Shown: positions 46,098 to 59,920, numbered from the stretch's first letter. The stretch: 64,000 nt of DNA from Sinohyriopsis cumingii (GCA_028554795.2 CM068831.1:31608644-31672643), one strand, 5' to 3'. Program-made: numbers and translations. Notes: generated by a model from the sequence alone, not told the origin.

Positions 46098-46306
46098 GAA
46101 CACACCTGGGTACACTTTAGACACTTATCAGTATTTGGTAACAGCTGTATCTAGCGCGAAATTCAAAGCGGCCACAGGACATCGGGTTGTACTATTCCAC
46201 GTGGATTTATAAGTCACCAAACATAGGATTTGCTCCGGAAAAATAATCTACATTTCACCAAAGGAACACTTCGCAGACGGTAGCTCAACAGCCGCGACAT
46301 ATACCG
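46098..46306 (+). pseudogene. CUB-like exon with an in-frame stop
   Basis: A strong acceptor (CAAATCTTTCAG) precedes 46098 and a consensus donor (ACCG then GTAAGTG) follows 46306. One frame is open across the 209 nt apart from TAA at 46210-46212. It reads NTPGYTLDTYQYLVTAV, GHRVVLFHVDL, then after the stop VTKHRICSGKIIYISP and HFADGSSTAATYT. The order P-G-Y, a hydrophobic GHRVVLFHVDL strand and a single Cys resembles a CUB domain. With the stop it is probably a pseudoexon, unless that base is an error. Enters in phase 2, leaves in phase 1. Confidence 0.42.
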
Positions 46307-46309
46307 GTA

Positions 46310-47220
46310 AGTGTTTCAAATGTATGTCGATGTATGCCAAATTTTGCAGGTTTTAATGAATAGACATATCAGCCCCTAAACCGCCAGTTAATATCACCAC
46401 AGGGGAGGATATGCTTTATCGGAATACATGTAGACGACAAGATTCAGCTCTCTCTTATGTGAGGCCATGTCATACAAATTGAAACTGAAGAAGATAGACT
46501 GGGTGTATCTAACCAACTGACTCCACTATGGCTTGAACTGAAATATTATGTTCAAAAGCAAGGTTAATGGAAATCGCTTGCATTTCATGAGACGAGATCT
46601 TCGCGAGTCCTGATCCTGCAAAAGTTTAGAGTATGCTTATTTAATAACCTCCTTTAGCCAAGTGGCCAGTGTTGGAGGGGTTATGTCTTGTTTTCCTCCC
46701 TTAACTGGCTGGACGAGAGTCTCGTGTTTGCCATGGACATTCTCCATATGCTGCAAGATATAATCCGAGGGTATGTAAAGGGTCTTGCAGGTTTGCTTCA
46801 TGGCTGATTGATACAGAAAATGACTGAATACTTAATACTTGGATGCCTATCAATAATAACCTGTTTTTTTAAAATTAAAATTGCGACTAATGTATTTGTT
46901 TGGAAAATGGACTTACCCTTTGCGTAATAGCGAGGAAACCAAATCACACACTGTAGAACTATTGCTGCTGAAGCAATTCGTTCGCTGGTTCGAAATCTTT
47001 AAAAGGTAAAGTGTATACGGCGACGCAGATACGGTTGCCACTTTCATCAGGCACCTTGAAGGTGAGTTGTAAGACATCTTAGACATGTTTTAAAATCCTG
47101 TTGAGATTATTATTAATGGACACGACAACAAAGCTTTGTAGGAATCAATCGACTGCCAAATATATGGAGAAAAGCTCGGTGATGAAGATGAGGTGCGAGA
47201 ACAATGTCACATAACCGTTT
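46310..47220. other. Probable intronic or decayed sequence
   Basis: Contains scattered protein-like fragments (APKPPVNITTGEDMLY near 46370) and a region near 46660-46740 (AGCCAAGTGGCCAGTG, then GACGAGAGTCTCG) that could be a very old tRNA-like SINE. Neither is firm. Confidence 0.3.
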
Positions 47221-47223
47221 AAG

Positions 47224-47552
47224 TACCACCGCGACGCCCACAAAACATGTATCCTAAAGTTATGCATCCTCTCAATCCACCCACACAAATAACGGATGTG
47301 CTAGTTGTGTTTCGTGTTCTACATGGCTATAATACAGCTGCCACCAGTAAAAGCACTTTACAGTCCAATCATTGGTGCCACGCAATAGCGAAGAGTACCA
47401 GCATACCGGGGCCGTTTGGTCGGCATTTGGCTGCCGAGCCATGGGCAAGTATTATAACCGCTACCTCAAAACTAGGCAAACATGTAGTGGTCAGTTTTTA
47501 AGTTTTACGGACGCAGTCCAAGACATGTTTAGAGGTGAAACCCAAGGGGTGG
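47224..47552 (+). pseudogene. Fibronectin-III-like remnant followed by an open exon tail
   Basis: From 47224, after a CGTTTAAG acceptor and in phase 1, the frame reads PPRRPQNMYPKV then PPTQITDVLVVFRVLHGYNT. This is the N-terminal half of a fibronectin type III domain (the PP-x4-D-x-L-V-x-FRV-x-x-GY core). In a different frame the bases after a possible acceptor at 47361-47363 (ACTTTACAG) stay open to a strong donor GTGG then GTAAGT at 47553, including YQHTGAVWSAFGCRAMGKYY and SFTDAVQDMFRGE. The two parts need a frameshift to join, so decay is likely. Confidence 0.38.
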
Positions 47553-47704
47553 GTAAGTACCCCCATCACCCCTGCGTGCGGGCACCCATGATTGTATCAC
47601 GTGATTTTGCAGTGCGTGAGAAAGAATTCGCCGGTTCTAAATTTAACTTAGGTTGCAATATAATCTAAATAATTTATTTGCATATCTTGTACCTGTACTT
47701 TCAG

Positions 47705-47824
47705 AAGAACACAAGGAAGCTCAAGTGCGTGCCAAACATGAAGTACCAAGAATAAGCCACTGTGTTTTCGATACATCACTCAGAATCCATAGAGACCCCT
47801 TGAAAAACAGATTTTATAGGCAAG
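47705..47824 (+). CDS. Open 120-nt exon, phase 1-1, unrecognised
   Basis: Acceptor CCTGTACTTTCAG before 47705 and donor GCAAG then GTGAGT after 47824. The 40 codons are open: EEHKEAQVRAKHEVPRISHC then VFDTSLRIHRDPLKNRFY. The preceding donor at 47552 leaves phase 1, which fits this exon's phase-1 entry across a 151-nt intron. It belongs with the CUB/FN3-like pieces by position and phase. No named domain. Confidence 0.42.
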
Positions 47825-47929
47825 GTGAGTATGTACATATGCACATAAGCTGTTCACAAAACGAAAATGATCAACTAATCCGAAGGTTTGCAGATTATTT
47901 TAGCCACCAAATAGTATGCATATAATATT

Positions 47930-48980
47930 CTGAAATATCACACAAGATAGCCGGCAACTATTCAAGTAATTATTTTCTCGCATAACAAGTATCATTTGCA
48001 ACAAATTCTTTAATAATAAATAGATAAACGCATGACAGATATTGTTAATGACCCTAATTTTGTTGAATCCCGACGAACAAGTAGTAGTAGAAAAAATAAC
48101 AGTGGTAGCAGTGTTATTGATTGCCTTGGAGGTAGTAGAAGAATATAATATAGGTATTGTTCTTAAAGCTGCTTCTGATATTGAGTGGTAGATATTGTTC
48201 TAACTTGTTGCTGTTTTTTCTGTAGTAGTCTATAATAATTTGAATTTAACAATCAATGCTAAATGGTAAACTGGAAGTTATATCTAGCCTATAATATTTC
48301 CCTGCATTGTCTGGTCGCTGTACAGATAATTACCAAAAGCATATTTTCGAATTTACTACAAATATTTTGTCTTATTACTGAAAACTAATAAAACCCAAAG
48401 GCACGGTATCAAAAATAGAATTGCATATCTTCAAATGTGTGGGTTTTTTTCCCTTGCTATACAGTACATGCTCCCGATAGTGTTCTGGTAAAGCACAAAG
48501 ATTAGTCACAGACTTACTTTGAAAAATCGGGCTATTAAAATAAAGCCTGGTCTTCATTAATTATGATTTATCCGTGCTAAAGGAGGAATTGCGCTCATCT
48601 TTAATGCAAATACACGGTAATCAAAAATCGCGACGTAGTATGCCAGATATATCCTTCTAATGGGAATGTTTCCCTCCAGTAACCATATAAAAGATAAATA
48701 TCAGTACTAAAGATGGCACACCTATATACATTCATCTCATCTCAAAACTTTCTTGTGTCCCTCTGTAAACTATGCACAGTATTAATAATTATACAGAAGA
48801 CGGTAAACATCTAGACATTAACCTCGGGTCTTTATTAGTATACAAAATCGGGGATGGCATCTAACAGTGCTTATAACTTGGAGGCGATTAATACCAACAA
48901 TTTCATAATTATACTTTAAAATAAAATTAAAATTTTGGAGATAGTCATTTAAGATACTAGGACAACAAACATGTTGTCAT
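47930..48980. other. Unannotated stretch
   Basis: AT-rich and featureless to my reading. A minus ORF at 48375-48557 has no support. Confidence 0.4.
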
Positions 48981-48984
48981 TGCT

Positions 48985-50263
48985 ATCATATATTTATTCT
49001 CTCTCTCTCTCTCTCTCTCTCCTTTGAGCATACACTATGTGACGGCTATTTAAGCCGGATATCTAAAAAAAAATAAAACAGTACAATTATCACAAAACAA
49101 CTAAATATAACTGTACTATTATCACAAAACAATAAAATTATCAAGAATATTTGTATAGAAACTCTAAAGTTAGATATAGAAAGTTGTGAATTAAATGGTT
49201 ACAAACTCAATTTCTTACACATAAGACTAAATAATCTCGTGAAATTACGACCCCTTGCTTTATACTGCATCTGTTTTCTTTTGTTATGTTTTTCGTGATG
49301 CGTGGTAATGCCTAACAAGTTTCAGCCAGATAGCTATATATTTAATTGCCCAAATCAGCTTAATATCATCATAATTTAAATTTCACGAAACATTAGGGAT
49401 GTATAACATGGCAGTAACAATTAATTGAATTCCCATGCAAAATCATAGATGGATAATACTATGTTATGTAGTAGTGTAGCCCTTCCTGTCCACGCAACAC
49501 TTGATTAAGCCCCCTACCCCCACACCCAACCCTGAAAACAAGTAGTTTCAAAAGAAAATCCCACACACCCTTCAGGCAGTAAAATTAAATAGTCGGTCCT
49601 TAAGGCTAGAAATAAAAAATATTCGTATGATTGTTCCACACATTAAAAACAAACAACAAATATAATCAATGTGGGAGATGACACCAGATCAAGGGAATAT
49701 TATTCTTAGCGGTACGTTATGTCTGTTCCTCAGCAGAGCATGCCAAAAGAAAAATGTGTCATTCCTCAACTGGGATTGATTTGCATCAGTGCCAAAAAGT
49801 GACATAAATTATACCTGTGTCATGTCGACTCCTATTGAAATACATAATGCTGTATGGATTACATTACCTTTTCGTCCGACAATTGAATATTCTCCATTGT
49901 CCGTAAAAGAGCACCACAGCGTTAAAATGGTTGCAATACCGGATTCAGTGCCGAATAAAAAGAGCCGTTGTTCCATGTAACTATTATTCTTTTTAATTGT
50001 TTATGTATTTATTTATTTATTTATTAGGCGCTTTTTGAAATTGCCTTACGGCTTCCTACCATCTTAATCCTTCCTTGGTTCTACGCAAGTCTAAGTATAA
50101 TCGAGTACGGGTAAAACAGTGTAACATCATTACTTTCTCCCTCTTTCGGGTAGCTAATGATGAAACATGTCCACTTTTATTCTTTGCCAGAAATCTGGGT
50201 CGCACATAAATAAGAAACCTACAGAATAAATTTTAATTGTGTAAACTTTTCAATAATAATAGC

Positions 50264-50304
<41 letters not shown>

Positions 50305-50330
50305 AAGATGCATTGGTTCTCGTACTAACA
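48985..50330. repeat. Segmental duplication, block X copy 1
   Basis: Matches 59290-61335 in the same orientation through an ordered series of anchors. The first is TATTTATTCTCTCTCTCTCT (49001). Next come AACTCAATTTCTT.C.CAT near 49207, TAGTCGGTCCTTAAGGCTAG near 49589, CTGTCTGTTCCTCAGCAGAG-like near 49718, TACGGCTTCCTACCAT near 50047, and an AAT trinucleotide run near 50260. The partner copy carries about 600 extra bp. Neither copy shows coding. Confidence 0.85.
50259..50302. repeat. (AAT)n microsatellite at the right end of block X
   Basis: AATAAT run; the partner copy has a shorter one at 61310-61333. Confidence 0.95.
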
Positions 50331-50404
50331 TTTCATTTATTGTTTTTAACCTTTTCTTTTAGGAAATGAAGATTAGCCATGTAATATGTTGTTTATAAAA
50401 CATA

Positions 50405-50528
50405 CACTCATGCATTCGACAAATTCCGTTGTGTCTAATCGAATAACAACATTTGCACATGGCGGACACATTGATTCGAGAGGGAAGGAAGAGAGGTAGG
50501 CCAGCTTTTTAAGTGGATCTGAAATGTT
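50405..50528 (-). pseudogene. Exon-like segment conserved between the Y copies, copy 1
   Basis: On the minus strand a good acceptor (TTTAAACATTTCAG) precedes an open stretch reading DPLKKLAYLSSFPLESMCPP then CANVVIRLDTTEF. The same acceptor and reading occur in copy 2 at 55585-55708, where one extra codon and then a 1-bp indel break the frame. No shared donor follows. It looks like a relic exon carried by the duplication; family unknown. Confidence 0.35.
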
Positions 50529-51263
50529 TAAAATTAAATAAATGTATACACATTTCATGAACAAAATGCGCGATTTTATTTTATTATATGAACAGTTTAT
50601 TTACATTTGGAATAAAGTAATTTAGACTAATATCGCATAAAGGATCATTTACGGCATCCGACGTACCGTACTGCTATCTTTTGTGTTTCTATTTTAACGT
50701 TTTACATGTGTATTTCGATATACTTATTGTTTTTGGCCATAGGCATATCATTAACTGCTTACTGGTAGTACAATGTATGCATGACATCAGAGCTAAGAGG
50801 TCATTGCGCAATTAAAGCCTCCTTGAATGCAGAGTCTTTGGGTTACAAGTAGGGAGTAATGTATTTATTTGTCGGAATCATTAATCATTGTGTCTAACTA
50901 TGAAGCAAGCATTTAAATCAAAGTGACTTTGTTATTAGTTAGCTGGTTTTAGTAAAGCATGCATAATTACCTGTGGCAAACAATTGAGATACTGATCTTG
51001 GTTGTGTAAAGGAACCGGTTGAATGTGGTACAAGGTCAGGTAGATTACAAGCCTGCACATGGGCATTGAATTGTGAAGATCAAGTAAGGTTAGAGTGAAA
51101 CATCTGTGTTTCAATACTAATAGCAACTTGAGTTACTGTTGTGAATATGATATCTTGATACTCTTTGTTGAATATAAAATTACTAAAACTGGTACCATGA
51201 TATATTTATAATTTCTGAAAATATTTTGAAATCTAATTCACCTGGAATTGTATTCATTAAGTT

Positions 51264-51507
51264 GACCGCTCCGATGGCCTACGTGGTTAGAGCGTCCACC
51301 TCAGATGAAAAGGTTGTGCTTGGCGCTCAGCATTAAGAGGTCAGTGGCAGAACTGGTCGACCTGGTGTCAGGATAATGTGACTGTGTGTGACATGATACT
51401 ACATGTCTGCGGCATGATGATCCAGTGCTAGATATCACAATAAAATATCAGACTGTAGACATCGTAGTGAGATGACTGCAAAACTATTAAAGCTCTTTTA
51501 AAAATCC

Positions 51508-51510
<3 letters not shown>
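51264..51510 (+). mobile_element. SINE family 2, internally deleted, CA tail (copy in Y1)
   Basis: Head GACCGCTCCGATGGCCTACG with A box GTGGTTAGAGCG, then directly TTGTGCTTGGCGCTCAGCAT, GGTGTCAGGATAATGTGACT and a tail GCTCTTTTAAAAATCCAACA running into (CA)n. Compared with the full copy at 63441-63746 it lacks about 65 bp that include the B box. The copy at 56407 has the same deletion. Confidence 0.88.

Positions 51511-51551
<41 letters not shown>
51510..51551. repeat. (AC)n microsatellite grown from the SINE tail
   Basis: Begins directly at the SINE family 2 tail. Confidence 0.95.
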
Positions 51552-51553
<2 letters not shown>

Positions 51554-51644
51554 CAAAATGTGTCACTTACTTTCATGGATATTCTCCCCATTACATTTTA
51601 TGTAAAATGTACGAAAACCTCCTGGAATTTGCTTTCTTTAAATT

Positions 51645-52675
<1,031 letters not shown>

Positions 52676-52854
52676 AAATGATAGATGCCCTATGGTGTTT
52701 AAAAATACCCATCTGATTGATACAAATTTGGCTGTGATTCACAAAATATTTTGTTTATACTAAAAGAATGCCCATACGTCCCTATGTCCTATGCCAAAGA
52801 AATTTAGCGAAGAATATATTTTCAGATTCATCCACATAGTAAAGTCTCACAATG

Positions 52855-52965
52855 TATGATAGTAGACCCCAAATGATCCGGCGTTGGGATTTTAAGCCAC
52901 ACCAATTTGGTTTTAAGTACAGCGCGCTAACCACTCAGCCCGGACGGCACCTCTGTCCTTTGTGA
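52855..52965 (-). mobile_element. tRNA-like SINE fragment, family 4 (copy in Y1)
   Basis: The minus strand reads GTGCCGTCCGGGCTGAGTGG then TTAGCGCGCTGTAC, an A-box-like head, followed by a weak B box near GTGGCTTAAAATCCCAAC. The same fragment is in copy 2 at 57005-57105, so it predates the duplication. Confidence 0.5.
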
Positions 52966-54660
52966 CCTGATCATGAGAATGGACTATGCATGTTCTACAT
53001 AATTCAATTTATTTTTGCTAGCTAATGTTTCGACCCATTTTAACAAAAATGTGATAGCAACTACATGATTTTCTCCAGATTAATATTTTACCGAATCTGG
53101 CAAAGTATTCATGGAACATAGGTGCCCCAATACGGTCATAGAAAAGTGACCTGAATACACACCTTCAGCGGTACAACGGATGAAAAGATAGACATGTATA
53201 ACAAGAGGTCCACCACAAATATTACTATTCAATAAGAAAACTACAATGAGGTCAGAGGGTAAATTTACTAAGGGACTGACCGAGAATTAAAGATTTCTGA
53301 AAATCCCTTTTAGAAACAATAATCAACTATGTTTCCATTTTAAAGTAAATATGGTATTTTACATCATTTTATCTCAGTCAAATTAGGGACAAATTAATCC
53401 GTTTAGTTACACGGAAATATGTTTACTTGTTTATAGCAAAGCAAAGGAAAAATGGGATGCTTCAAAACAAGCTCAAGATTTGTATACATCTTTGCAGAGA
53501 AAAACGTAACACAAATAAAGAAGAAACATTTGCCATATGCACTAGCTCATTAGTCGAATCCAACAGCAAATTACCCAGACTCATATCTGCCTTCCAATCA
53601 TGCACAGACAGATCCTGGTCTATGCAGTTTGTTGAGAGCAATCAGTATAACAAACAACAAAGAAACTGATCTGACAGTGCATTAGGTGATAGTAGATCTG
53701 GGTCTTTGATGTCTGTAGTTGTACTCAACATAGTGTGATAAAATTTAATTAAATATTATCAATTTTGTTATAAGTACATGAACTAAGCTACTTTACCTTA
53801 CAAATAACTGTAACAAGGTTAAGAAACAAAATGCCACTAGATGAAGTATTGATACAAAAAACTAGGATTTTTATAATGAAGAAAATCAACGAGTCTTCAT
53901 AATTGTGCAATGGCCCGCTTCCCCACTTTAATACAACACAATTACGAGAAACAATGGACCATGCAAAACTTTGTACGAGCCATCAGCAAAATCTGATTGC
54001 CTAAATATCTACTTTGCTCGTAAGCAAAACAAGTGTCCTATCTGATATAGCCATACTTGGAGCACATTTAAAAGCGAATCCTGTCTGAGAGTATATTTTG
54101 TATTTTCCTTGCAGATTAGTACCAGCCAATCACATAAATATGCCTGAATGGGTAAAATCATATTATCAAGTTTATACATAAAAGTGTATGGCTAGTTCTA
54201 GTAACCATTTGCATGCCAAAACAATAAAAAAATCTTTATTTTCACGTCAACGAAAAAGAAATCTTGACTTTCTGTGCACTTCAACAAAAATGTGTGCAGA
54301 GGTTTCTTGTACTTCTCCCCAAACATATGCAACAAATACAGTTAATACAAATAAATCAGTTTCATAAATCCTGTGAAATCACTGAAATGTTATGTTTTGA
54401 ACCAAAGGATCAAAGTTTGTTTTGAGTAGCATCAACTAGCATCTTATTCACAAAATCTCTAACACAGGTATTCAAGAGAGCGCCGGTCAAATCCATATGC
54501 AAAGTCATTATTTACACAAAACGGAAGGATTAAAGGCACGTTTCAAAAGTGCAATATGCTACCAGTTGTGTATATGACACATTCAACAAAACCTTCATAC
54601 AGTGTACCCGAATTTATCACCGTGTTACTATTACTGGAAGTTACCTTCATTCCCCTCATA

Positions 54661-55544
54661 AAGCCACTGACACTGAGTATGCAAAAATTATTTTCTGACA
54701 CTCAGTGAAATAATGTGGTATGGTGAATTATTTTTTTAAAGTCATAACAACCTTTTGTCACAATAGAGATAACAGTCCTGTATTTTGTATTGAGTGCCTG
54801 AGCAATCACTGTCATATATCTGTTTAATATACAGCTCAAATTTCCATCTGCACTTGTGCTGATTACGTCGAATTCATGATAATCAGAGTCCATATTTTGA
54901 ATGTCGTCTTTTGTCCACTTTGGAGGAGGCTAAATCAAACTTTCAGAGAGTTTTCGACCATAAACTAACTTTTCTTGCAAATATTGGATATGTCAGGGAC
55001 AAATGAAACAAAACAGCAAACAGACAAAACAAACCTTCATTTAGTATTGGGTGTGGCAAACACCGGTATCAGAGAGCCAGAAGGATGTTCAAAAGGGTTC
55101 TGCAGAATTGAGGGAGGTCCGAAATCCTATTGTGATATCGTCACCTCACCAATATTCCTGTCAGGGGTAGGTAACGCAGTAGATGAGGGGTGAACATTAT
55201 ATTTAATTAAAGGATTAATTATTTAAAACGTATTTTCCATGACTAAACGTATGCGCCTTTCATCTTTAAATGTTCGACGAATGCCACACTGATGATGCCA
55301 CAGGGATATACCCGTAAGCCACGGTATTTGCACTTGCATTAAAGCCCCAATGCCGCCGTTTTTAATAAATGTTTAGATTTTTCCAATCTAATTAAAGTTC
55401 GGAAGCCAAAACAATAATTTCTTTAAAAATATCTATTTGAAATTAACCCTTCTTTGAAATAATCATTAGCTTAGGTTTAAAATACGTTCAAATGTTCAGT
55501 GTAAAATTAAGTGCCACCTCTTAATTCAGACACCGAAGATACTC
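54661..55544. other. Spacer between the two Y blocks
   Basis: About 880 bp not visibly homologous to X or to the spacer at 59011-59289. The plus ORF 54975-55193 and minus ORF 54702-54893 lack support. Confidence 0.45.
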
Positions 55545-55584
55545 ATATTCCCATTCTTTTTCGGGAAGGATTGAAAATTAGCGA

Positions 55585-55708
55585 CGTCATGCATTCGACA
55601 AATTTCGCTAGTGTCTCGTCGAATAACAACAACATTTGCACATGGCGGACAAATTGATTCAAAAGGGAAGGAAGAGAAGTAGGCCCTCTTCTTAAACGGA
55701 TCTGAAAA
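55585..55708 (-). pseudogene. Exon-like segment conserved between the Y copies, copy 2
   Basis: The minus strand has acceptor TTTAAACTTTTCAG, then DPFKKRAYFSSFPFESICPP and CANVVVIRRDTSE. Relative to copy 1 there is one extra GTT codon and a 1-bp indel, after which the two reading frames disagree. Many differences are conservative, which would suit an exon that was once under selection. Confidence 0.35.
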
Positions 55709-56406
55709 GTTTAAAATTAAATAAGTTTGAAAACATATTATAAACAAAATCCTTGATCTTTTTCTTTCATTTAATTTACAATTTATTTATATTTAGAATA
55801 AAGTAATGACGAGAAATATCACAAAAAGGATTATTTACCTCATCTAACGTAGCGTATTGCTAGCCTTTGTATTTCTATTTTAAAGTTATACATGTATATT
55901 TGGATATAATTATTGGCCATGGGCATATTCTTGACTGTATACTGGTATTTTAAGGTGAGCCTGACCCCAGAGATGAGTGGACATTGTGCAATTGACAATT
56001 CATGGAATGCAGTATTTTTGGGATCCTAATAGGGAGTGATGTCAATATTTGTCAGAACCATTAATCGTTATGTCTGACTACGAAGCGTGCATTTAAATCA
56101 AAGGGACTTTGTTATTAGTTACTTGGTTTTAGCAAAGCGTGCATAATGACGAGTGGAAGATAACTGAGACACTGATCCTGGTTGTGTAAGGTAACTGTTA
56201 GAATGTTTCATAAGGCCAGATAGATTGCAAGTCTGCTCATGGGCATTTAATGGTGGAGATCAAATAAAGTGGGAGTGAAAAGTTTTACAATACTAATAAC
56301 AACGTGAGTTAGCTGTTGAGAATATAATATCTTGATACTGTTTGCTGAATATAAAATTACTAAATTTTGTATGATCATATATTTATAATTTCTGTATATA
56401 TTTTGA

Positions 56407-56656
56407 TGACCGCTGCGCTGGCCTACGTGGTCAGAGCGTCCACCTCGGATACGGAAGGTTGCGCTTGGCGCTCAGCATTAAGAGGTTTGTTTTAAGACTG
56501 GTTGGCCTAGTGTCAGGATAATGTGATTGAGTGGGACATGATGCAACATGTCTGTGGCGTGATCCGCCAGTGCCTGACATCACTATAAAATGCCACAATG
56601 TAGATATCGAAGCGATATGACTGAAAAACTGTTAAAGCTATGTTCAAAATCCAAAT
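56407..56656 (+). mobile_element. SINE family 2, internally deleted, CA tail (copy in Y2)
   Basis: Head GACCGCTGCGCTGGCCTACG, A box GTGGTCAGAGCG, then the same fusion to GCGCTTGGCGCTCAGCATTA and the same 3' body as the copy at 51264. Identical position in block Y and an identical deletion breakpoint show common descent through the duplication. Confidence 0.88.
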
Positions 56657-56685
56657 CACACGCACACACACACACACACACACAC

Positions 56686-56731
<46 letters not shown>
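56657..56731. repeat. (AC)n microsatellite grown from the SINE tail
   Basis: Starts at the SINE family 2 tail; interrupted near 56688. Confidence 0.95.
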
Positions 56732-56732
<1 letters not shown>

Positions 56733-57004
56733 AGAGAAATATGTCAGTTACTTGCTTGGATATTCTCCGCAATTACATGTTATACAAAAGGTACGAAAAC
56801 CTCCTGAAATTTGCTTTCCTTCAATTGATATATGCCTATGGTGTTTAAGCATACCAATCTGATTGTCATATGATACAAACATGGCTGTGATGCACACAAT
56901 ATTTTGTTTGTAATATAACAAAGACCCTACTTCACTCTGTTCTAAGCAAAGAAATTTAGCAAACCATATATTTTCAGATTCATACAAATATTGTAAATCT
57001 TACA

Positions 57005-57105
57005 ATGTATGATAGTGGACCCCAACTGATCCGACGGTGGGATTTAAAGCCACACAAATTTAGTTTTAAGTACAGCTCTATAACCACTGAGCTCTGATGG
57101 CTCCT
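57005..57105 (-). mobile_element. tRNA-like SINE fragment, family 4 (copy in Y2)
   Basis: Counterpart of 52855-52965, with a degraded head (GCCATCAGAGCTCAGTGGTT on the minus strand). Confidence 0.5.
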
Positions 57106-59010
57106 ATGCTACATTAAGTCTTTAGAAGTTGTAGATATAAAAGGTTGTATATTTGGTGTGAAACTGATGCAAGGCTTCTATAGAAAGAAACGGTGGACCT
57201 GCATGTGCACAACAATTTTATTTTCTAAACTACAGCCCCTTGCTTCCGGTCTTTGTGATCCAATCATGAGAATGGACTATGCATGATCTATATAATTCAA
57301 TTTGTTTTTACTAAGCAACTTTTTCGACACATTTTAAAAAATGTCATAACAACTACATGATGTCCTCTGGCAAAGTGTTAATGGAACATAGGTGCCCCAA
57401 TACGGTCATACAAAAGTGATCTAATGCAAACCTTCAGTGGACCAACGAATGAATACATGGACATGTATAGCAATATGTCCACCACAAATATTATGGTGGG
57501 GGAGAGAAATGATCAAAAGATGCAAACAATATTAAAACGTCATGGCATAACTTGTGCACCTGACTTAATATCTATATCACTAACTGTATCAATCTAACCT
57601 AACAAATCATACCAATGAGCACATAATCATGGTCTTTATATGCCACATTGCGAACTTTGCAGCAAGTACTATTAAAGAACAAAACAAGAATGAGCTGAGA
57701 GGCTATATTTTCTAACAGAGTGACCTAGGATTAACGATTTCTAAAAATCCCTTTTAGCAATAATAATGAACTATGTTTCCATTTGTAAAGTAAATATGGC
57801 ATTTTTACATCTTTTCTCTCAAATGTAATTGAGAAACAAGTCATCAATTTAGTTACACGGAAATGTTTTTTTATTGTTTATAGCAAAACAAAGGAACAAT
57901 GTGATACTTCAATACAATCTCAAGTTTGTATACATCTTTGAAGAGAAACACGTAACACAAATAAAGAAGAAACATTTACAATATATACAGGCTCATTAAT
58001 AATGTCGAACCGCAAATTACCCAGACCCATATCTGCCTTACAATCATGTACAGACAGATCCTGGTCTATGCAGTTTCTTGACAGTAATCAGTACACCAAA
58101 TAACAAAGAAACGGATCTTACAGCGCATTAGGTGATTGCAGATCAGGGTCATTGTTGTCTGCAGTTGCACTCGATATTTAGTGTATTCTGAATTACTAAG
58201 TAAGAAATTAAATAAATATTATAAATTGTGTAGGAGGTACGTCAACCAAGATACATAACCTTACGAATAACTGCATCAAGGTTAAGAAAAACAAATACTG
58301 CTAGATGAAGTATTGATAAATAGAACTGAGATCTTTATAGTTAAGAAAATAAATGAGTCTTCATAATTATCCAATGGTCCACTTCCCCACCTTAATACAA
58401 CACAATTACTAGAATCAATGGACCATGCAAAACTTTGGATGAGCCATCAACAAAATCTGATTGCCTAAATATATTTTGCCCCTAAGCAAAACAAGTGTCA
58501 TATCTGATATAAGCATACTTAGGGCTCATTTAAAAGTGAATTCTGTCTTAGAGTATATTTTGTATTTGTTCTCGCAGATCAATCCCACCCAATCTCAGAA
58601 ATATGCTTTAATGGGTCAAATCATATTATCAACTTTTTTAAATAAAAGTGTATGACTAATTCTTTACTTATTTGCACTTCAACAAAAAGTATGTTCAACA
58701 AATACAGTTAATACAAATAAATCAGTTTCATAAATCCTTTCAACTCAGTGAAATGTAGTTATTTACAAGCAATGGACCAAGTTTGCTTTGAGTAGGATCA
58801 CCTTACATCTTATCCACTAAATCTTAAACACTGGAATTCAAGAGAGCGCCGGTCAATTTTATATGCAAAGTAATTATTTACATAAACTGGAAGGATTCAA
58901 GTGACGTGTCAAAGGCGCAATATGCTATCAGTTGTTTATGTGACTCAAAACCTTCATACAGTGTACATGAATTTGTCAGCGTGTTACTATTACTGAAATA
59001 TCTCTTCATT

Positions 59011-59289
59011 CCCCTCAAACGCAGTAAATCGTAACTGTAATTGATCACAAATCGTACATGTATCAGCGACAATTAGATCATGGGATCCAAGATAACAGGC
59101 ATTCACTGAACTGTAATGTTTATTCTCATGTTTTCTGAGATCTTCCTTTCTTTTGCAGCTTCCTGGCACTGTTGACAAGATATCTTTAAAATATTTTTAA
59201 AATGTATCGATCATAATATAATATGAACTTACCATGTTTTTATGGGGAGGGCAGGGAGATCGTCAGCAAAGAAACTAGTACCACAAATA
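59011..59289. other. Spacer between Y copy 2 and X copy 2
   Basis: Holds a minus-strand open frame (59178-58990) after a GTGCCAG acceptor with KRKEDLRKHENKH, reminiscent of the L-x2-H-x3-H end of a C2H2 zinc finger, and later TCTIC. Not enough to call a gene. Confidence 0.3.
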
Positions 59290-59316
59290 TATACTGTGTC
59301 ATTTATATCTTATATT

Positions 59317-59319
<3 letters not shown>

Positions 59320-59366
<47 letters not shown>
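59320..59366. repeat. (CT)n microsatellite
   Basis: Expanded relative to its partner at 49001-49021. Confidence 0.95.
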
Positions 59367-59370
<4 letters not shown>

Positions 59371-59759
59371 CTTTGGAATACGAATATGTGACTGCTGTGC
59401 AAACCGGACGTCTATACGAATATGTGACTGCTGTGCAAGCCGGGCGTCTAACAATAAAACACTACAATAAAAAAGAACAGTATAATTATCAAGAAATAAT
59501 TGTGATTTAGCTCTAAAGGGAGATATAAGGAACTGTGGAATTAATGGTAGAAACTCAATTTCTTTCCCATGTGACTAAAGAATCTCGCGCAATTGCTACG
59601 TCTAACTTTACCTTGCGTCGATTTTCTTTTTTTTTTTTTTCTTTCTTTTTATTTCTTTTTACTGTATCTCGATTCAAGTCATTCGTTTCGCTCTTCTAGT
59701 CCGGAAAAGTTTCCTCCAATAGCTATTAATTTAATTACCGAACTCAGCTGAATGGCTTG

Positions 59760-59920
<161 letters not shown>

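Larger units (their letters stand above)
55545..59010. repeat. Segmental duplication, block Y copy 2
   Basis: Partner of 50348-54660 with the same anchors: ATGCATTCGACAAATTTCGC near 55588, SINE at 56407, CTATGGTGTTTAAG near 56834, AACATAGGTGCCCCAATACG near 57384, CAGACAGATCCTGGTCTATG near 58050 and ATTCAAGAGAGCGCCGGTCA near 58837. It contains about 130 extra bp near 57105-57240 and about 220 near 57490-57710 compared with copy 1. Confidence 0.88.

Noticed and set aside
47362-47363. An intron from 47347 to 47363 joining the FN3-like part to the next open frame in phase
   Set aside because: It would be only about 17 nt long, far too short for a spliceosomal intron; a frameshift in a decayed exon is more likely.
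56513-56731. Minus-strand ORF beginning with alternating C and V
   Set aside because: Translation of the CA microsatellite and the SINE tail.
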